Origin: an uncultured Propionibacteriaceae bacterium
GTDB taxonomy: Bacteria > Actinomycetota > Actinomycetes > Propionibacteriales > Propionibacteriaceae
NCBI GenBank assembly: GCA_936941515.1
Contig: CAKZJI010000125.1
Span: forward strand, 1-7,245
Direction of reading: 5' to 3'
Length of the DNA stretch: 7,245 nucleotides
Below, piece after piece: positions 5,150 to 7,245 of the stretch (position 1 is the stretch's first letter; the number at the start of each line of letters is the position of its first letter). The notes under the pieces were generated by a model. That model ran no database searches. It was not told the origin of the DNA and saw only the letters and a list, made by a program, of their open reading frames with translations. The translations under genes and the position numbers were made by a program.

Positions 5150-6273
5150 GGCAGCTCCGCAGCCACCCGGCCAAGAAAGGCCCGCACAGTGGCGTGATAA
5201 TCGGGAAGGCTCAGCAGGAAGGAATCATGGCCCCACGGGGAATGCAACTCCCGGAAGGAGACGGGCAGCCCAGCCCGCTCCACATGACGCACGATGCGGC
5301 GTGAATGGTCGGTGCCGAAACGCCAGTCGCTGTCGAAGCTCATCACCAGGAAGGACACTGGAGAGGCCTGTAACCTTTCCAGCGCATTCTCATCCGCGAA
5401 CGGATCGAAATAGTCCATCACCCTCGTCAGATACAGGTAGCTGAGCGCATCAAAACGGGTCAGGAAAGCCTGTCCCTGATATTCCAGATAGCTTTCCACG
5501 GCAAAGTCGACGCCAAATCCGGGGTCGAGTGTGCCGGCCTGCGCGGAACGGCCGAACTTCTCGCTGAAGGCCTCTTCAGAGAGGTAGGTGATGTGGGCCA
5601 GCATCCTGGCGACGGACAGCCCACGCGCGGGGGTGGTGCCCTCACGCTGGAAGTGACCGTCGTGGAAGCCTGGGTCGCGCATGATGGCGTGCCGTCCCAC
5701 CGCGGAGAAGGCGATGTTCTGGGCGGTCAGCCGGGAGGAGGCGGCGATGATGATGGCGTTTGCGCAGTCCTCGGGATGGGACAGCGTCCATTGGAGGACC
5801 TGCATGCCCCCCAGGGACCCGCCCAACAGCACGGCCCAGCGGCTGATGCCGAGGTGATGTCCGAGCCGGCGGTGCACCGTCACGAAATCGGACATGGCCA
5901 GCAGCGGGAAGTCCAGGCCGTAGGGCTCCCCGCTCCCAGGGTTAACCGACGAAGGGCCCGTCGTGCCTCGGCAGCCCCCCAAGATGTTGGCGCAGACCAC
6001 GAACCAGCAGTCGGTGTCTACAGGCTTCCCGGGGCCGATCAGGTTGTCCCACCAGCCGGGTTTCCGATCACCCTCCCGGAGACCGGCGGCATGCGCATCC
6101 CCTGTGAGAGCGTGACATACGAAGATTGCGTTGCTTGCGGCGGCATTCAGGCTGCCGTAGGTCTCGTACGCGACATCTACCTGTGTCAGTTGCTCACCAC
6201 TGGCCAGAGTCAAGGGATCCTCTGGTGTGAAGAGCCGTGCGCTGGACGCCACGCAGCCCAGACGATCGGTCAT
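5146..6273 (-). CDS. metX: Homoserine O-acyltransferase MetX
   Basis: MetX activates homoserine, usually with acetyl-CoA, giving O-acetylhomoserine for sulfhydrylation or transsulfuration to methionine. It is a cytosolic alpha/beta-hydrolase-fold enzyme. The 375-residue length is standard. The family blocks are HALTGDAH (54-61), GWWDNLIGPGK (73-83), LGGCRGTTGPSS (98-109), the nucleophile elbow GGSLGGMQ with Ser153, Asp316 in SFDSDWRF and His349 in PWGHD. These last three should form the catalytic triad. Some MetX proteins, particularly those paired with MetW, use succinyl-CoA, and I cannot decide acyl specificity here. The ATG at 6273 gives a normal N terminus, but no good Shine-Dalgarno sequence precedes it. 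The GTG at codon 8 is a weaker alternative. The gene lies 34 bases downstream of mnhG on the same strand and overlaps metW by 4 bases. No SAM riboswitch or hairpin is visible in the short gap. Confidence 0.95.
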   Translation of the reverse strand: MTDRLGCVASSARLFTPEDPLTLASGEQLTQVDVAYETYGSLNAAASNAIFVCHALTGDAHAAGLREGDRKPGWWDNLIGPGKPVDTDCWFVVCANILGGCRGTTGPSSVNPGSGEPYGLDFPLLAMSDFVTVHRRLGHHLGISRWAVLLGGSLGGMQVLQWTLSHPEDCANAIIIAASSRLTAQNIAFSAVGRHAIMRDPGFHDGHFQREGTTPARGLSVARMLAHITYLSEEAFSEKFGRSAQAGTLDPGFGVDFAVESYLEYQGQAFLTRFDALSYLYLTRVMDYFDPFADENALERLQASPVSFLVMSFDSDWRFGTDHSRRIVRHVERAGLPVSFRELHSPWGHDSFLLSLPDYHATVRAFLGRVAAELP

Positions 6274-6307
6274 TCAGGACACGCCAGGCGTTGATTGGGT
6301 TTGGGGC

Positions 6308-6649
6308 TCACGTCTTACTCCTCAGATCATTTGGCTCGGTTCTCGGATCCACCGTGGCGTCAGTGCGGCAGATCGCCCTGGCCAGCACGTTGGATGCCAC
6401 AGAGCTGACTAGGATGAGCGCCACCACGGTGATGATGGTCTTGAACCAGAGCATAGGCGAGAAGCCCTCGCGGGCTGTCCATCCCAGGGCCGTGGCCACC
6501 AGAATGAGAGGCACCCCGAGTGCCGTCGCGGGCCCGAGCGAGTTGCTGCGGGACAATGCATCCCGCGCCCGGAACTGGGCAACGCCGACGGAGAGAACCA
6601 GGATGGCCCCGATGATTGCCAGGATGCCTGCCAGCACTTCCAGAATCAT
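6308..6649 (-). CDS. mnhG: Mrp-type cation/proton antiporter subunit G
   Basis: MnhG/MrpG is a small subunit of the multi-gene Mrp complex, which exports sodium or other monovalent cations in exchange for protons and shares ancestry with complex I. The 113-residue product has three hydrophobic segments (about 2-24, 40-58 and 66-90). The loop FRARDALSRSNSLGPATALGVPLIL fits the family's R-x-x-D-x-x-x-R pattern followed by a small-residue-rich second helix. The polar C-terminal tail ends DLRSKT. The start overlaps the mnhF stop by one base (TGATG), with a GGGGGAG tract about 6 bases upstream. The E-F-G order matches the 3' end of known mnh/mrp operons; subunits A-D, if present, lie beyond the right edge. 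It precedes metX by 34 bases. Confidence 0.88.
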   Translation of the reverse strand: MILEVLAGILAIIGAILVLSVGVAQFRARDALSRSNSLGPATALGVPLILVATALGWTAREGFSPMLWFKTIITVVALILVSSVASNVLARAICRTDATVDPRTEPNDLRSKT

Positions 6650-6909
6650 CAGCGTCTCCCCCTCGTCATAATCCGCGCGAGCGCAATGGTGGACAGGATG
6701 CCAAGGATCGAGGCGAGAAGCGCAAGGTCCACCGAGACGCTGGACTCATGCAGCATGCCGAACAACGCGAGGATCGCGACGCAGGAGAAGAACACCAGAT
6801 CCCCCACCACTGCTCGGGTTGCCGCGTCAGGGGCTTTCAGCACCCGTGCCAGGCCGAGCATGACCGATAGCGCCAGGATCACCATGGCCACCCAGAACAT
6901 GATCGTCAT
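6649..6909 (-). CDS. mnhF: Mrp-type cation/proton antiporter subunit F
   Basis: MnhF/MrpF is a three-helix membrane subunit of the Mrp antiporter; a homologue has been linked to bile-salt and sodium tolerance in some bacteria. From the ATG at 6909 the product is 86 residues. Its hydrophobic segments are at about 4-22, 33-52 and 60-79. The first loop RVLKAPDAATRAVVGDLVFF matches the family's R-x-x-x-G-P-x-x-x-D-R-x-x-x-x-D consensus. The third helix begins with a conserved Asp (VDLALLASILGILSTIALAR). I start at 6909, not at an upstream in-frame ATG at 6960, because AGGGAGG sits 4 bases before it, the start overlaps the mnhE stop as ATGA, and the longer N terminus is polar and unlike the family. 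It is one base overlapped with mnhG. Confidence 0.88.
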   Translation of the reverse strand: MTIMFWVAMVILALSVMLGLARVLKAPDAATRAVVGDLVFFSCVAILALFGMLHESSVSVDLALLASILGILSTIALARIMTRGRR

Positions 6910-7245
6910 CGTTCCTCCCTGGGCATCCCGTTGGGTCGGAGGCCATGCAGCAGATGCCACTCCAACTCCGACAGCCCCGTCGCGATAGACGACCGGTCAC
7001 TGTCGAAGAGCGAATGAACAAACACCGATGGTGGGTCCTCATCATCCCCCGCGCACACCCCGACGACGAGGGTGCCTGGCGTGATCGTGATGGCGGAGGT
7101 GAACATTGCAATTTCGAAGTCCGTGACCGCCCGCATGCGATACTCCACGATGGCCGGAGAGCCGAATGGCCTGGGGCTCCAGGCCGCGGACATCACATTC
7201 CATGAGCCGAGCACGATCTGCCAGGAGAGATATCCGAACCATGAG
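6906..7245 (-). CDS. mnhE: Mrp-type cation/proton antiporter subunit E, C-terminal part (cut by window edge)
   Basis: MnhE/MrpE is needed for assembly or stability of the Mrp antiporter complex in the cytoplasmic membrane. The 112 residues visible run from the right edge to the TGA at 6908-6906. They start in the cytoplasmic-helix region (SWFGYLSWQIVLGSWNVM), then give EYRMRAVTDFEIAMFTSAIT and TPGTLVVGV, the family signature T-D-x-x-x-x-x-x-x-x-I-T-x-T-P-G-T. After that comes a soluble tail with VFVHSLFD, which matches the usual L-x-V-H-x-L-D. The N-terminal membrane helices lie outside the window; a GTG at 7214 is internal and not the start. It overlaps mnhF by 4 bases. Confidence 0.88.
   Translation of the reverse strand, partial: SWFGYLSWQIVLGSWNVMSAAWSPRPFGSPAIVEYRMRAVTDFEIAMFTSAITITPGTLVVGVCAGDDEDPPSVFVHSLFDSDRSSIATGLSELEWHLLHGLRPNGMPREER
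6914..6920 (-). promoter_or_regulatory. Ribosome binding site deciding the mnhF start
   Basis: AGGGAGG on the minus strand ends 4 bases before the ATG at 6909. It lies in the last codons of mnhE and excludes the longer reading of mnhF from 6960. Confidence 0.8.

Noticed and set aside
6274..6307. Possible SAM riboswitch or promoter upstream of metX
   Set aside because: The gap is only 34 bases, too short for any known SAM riboswitch. The only symmetry, ACGCC-A-GGCGT, has no usable loop, and no convincing -10/-35 pair is seen.
6910..6960. Longer mnhF from the in-frame ATG at 6960
   Set aside because: The added 17 residues are polar, overlap mnhE deeply and lack a ribosome binding site, while the 6909 start has an ideal one and an ATGA overlap.

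Overview
The window reads as two unequal parts. From about position 930 to the end it is a compact, gene-dense piece of an actinobacterial chromosome. RbpA, an actinobacteria-specific RNA polymerase-binding protein, sits beside a polyprenol-phosphate mannose synthase, an apolipoprotein N-acyltransferase and FxsA. The same neighbours occur around Rv2050-Rv2053c in Mycobacterium tuberculosis. The moderate GC content and the metX-metW pair make a Propionibacteriaceae-like organism my best guess, but this is an inference from memory and not a search result.

Positions 1 to about 945 look different. They are visibly richer in GC and consist of pieces of unrelated genes joined end to end. On the minus strand are the middle of IspE (1 to about 430) and the C-terminal part of a YaaA/DUF328 protein (about 431-690), running as one open frame. 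About 55 bases follow that I cannot assign. On the plus strand is a piece of a succinyl-CoA/malate-CoA ligase beta subunit (about 745-944), which runs in frame into the C-terminal half of a glycerophosphodiester phosphodiesterase (about 930-1389). None of these pieces has its own start, and only the phosphodiesterase has its natural end. The seams fall where the two families share short sequence, so a chimeric assembly or amplification join is the leading explanation. A real gene fusion is much less likely.

The trusted part begins with the end of the phosphodiesterase gene. It is followed by a short intergenic stretch holding a SigR/SigH-type promoter, a perfect 10-bp inverted repeat and a full Shine-Dalgarno sequence for rbpA (plus strand, 1428-1763). 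The 3' end of rbpA overlaps the 3' end of fxsA by 20 bp, tail to tail.

From there to the right edge everything is on the minus strand. The order of transcription is mnhE (partial), mnhF, mnhG, metX, metW, lnt, ppm1, fxsA. Six of the seven joins are 1- to 8-base overlaps or gaps of 7 bases, and the only larger gap is 34 bases between mnhG and metX. This looks like one operon or two abutting operons. It joins three jobs: a Mrp-type cation/proton antiporter tail, acylation of homoserine for methionine synthesis, and envelope work (lipoprotein acylation plus supply of polyprenol-phosphate mannose). I found no RNA genes, insertion sequences, CRISPR arrays or gene-free stretches over 300 bases. I also found no evidence of a previously undescribed system. 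The points most worth checking are the mosaic left end and the rbpA promoter.
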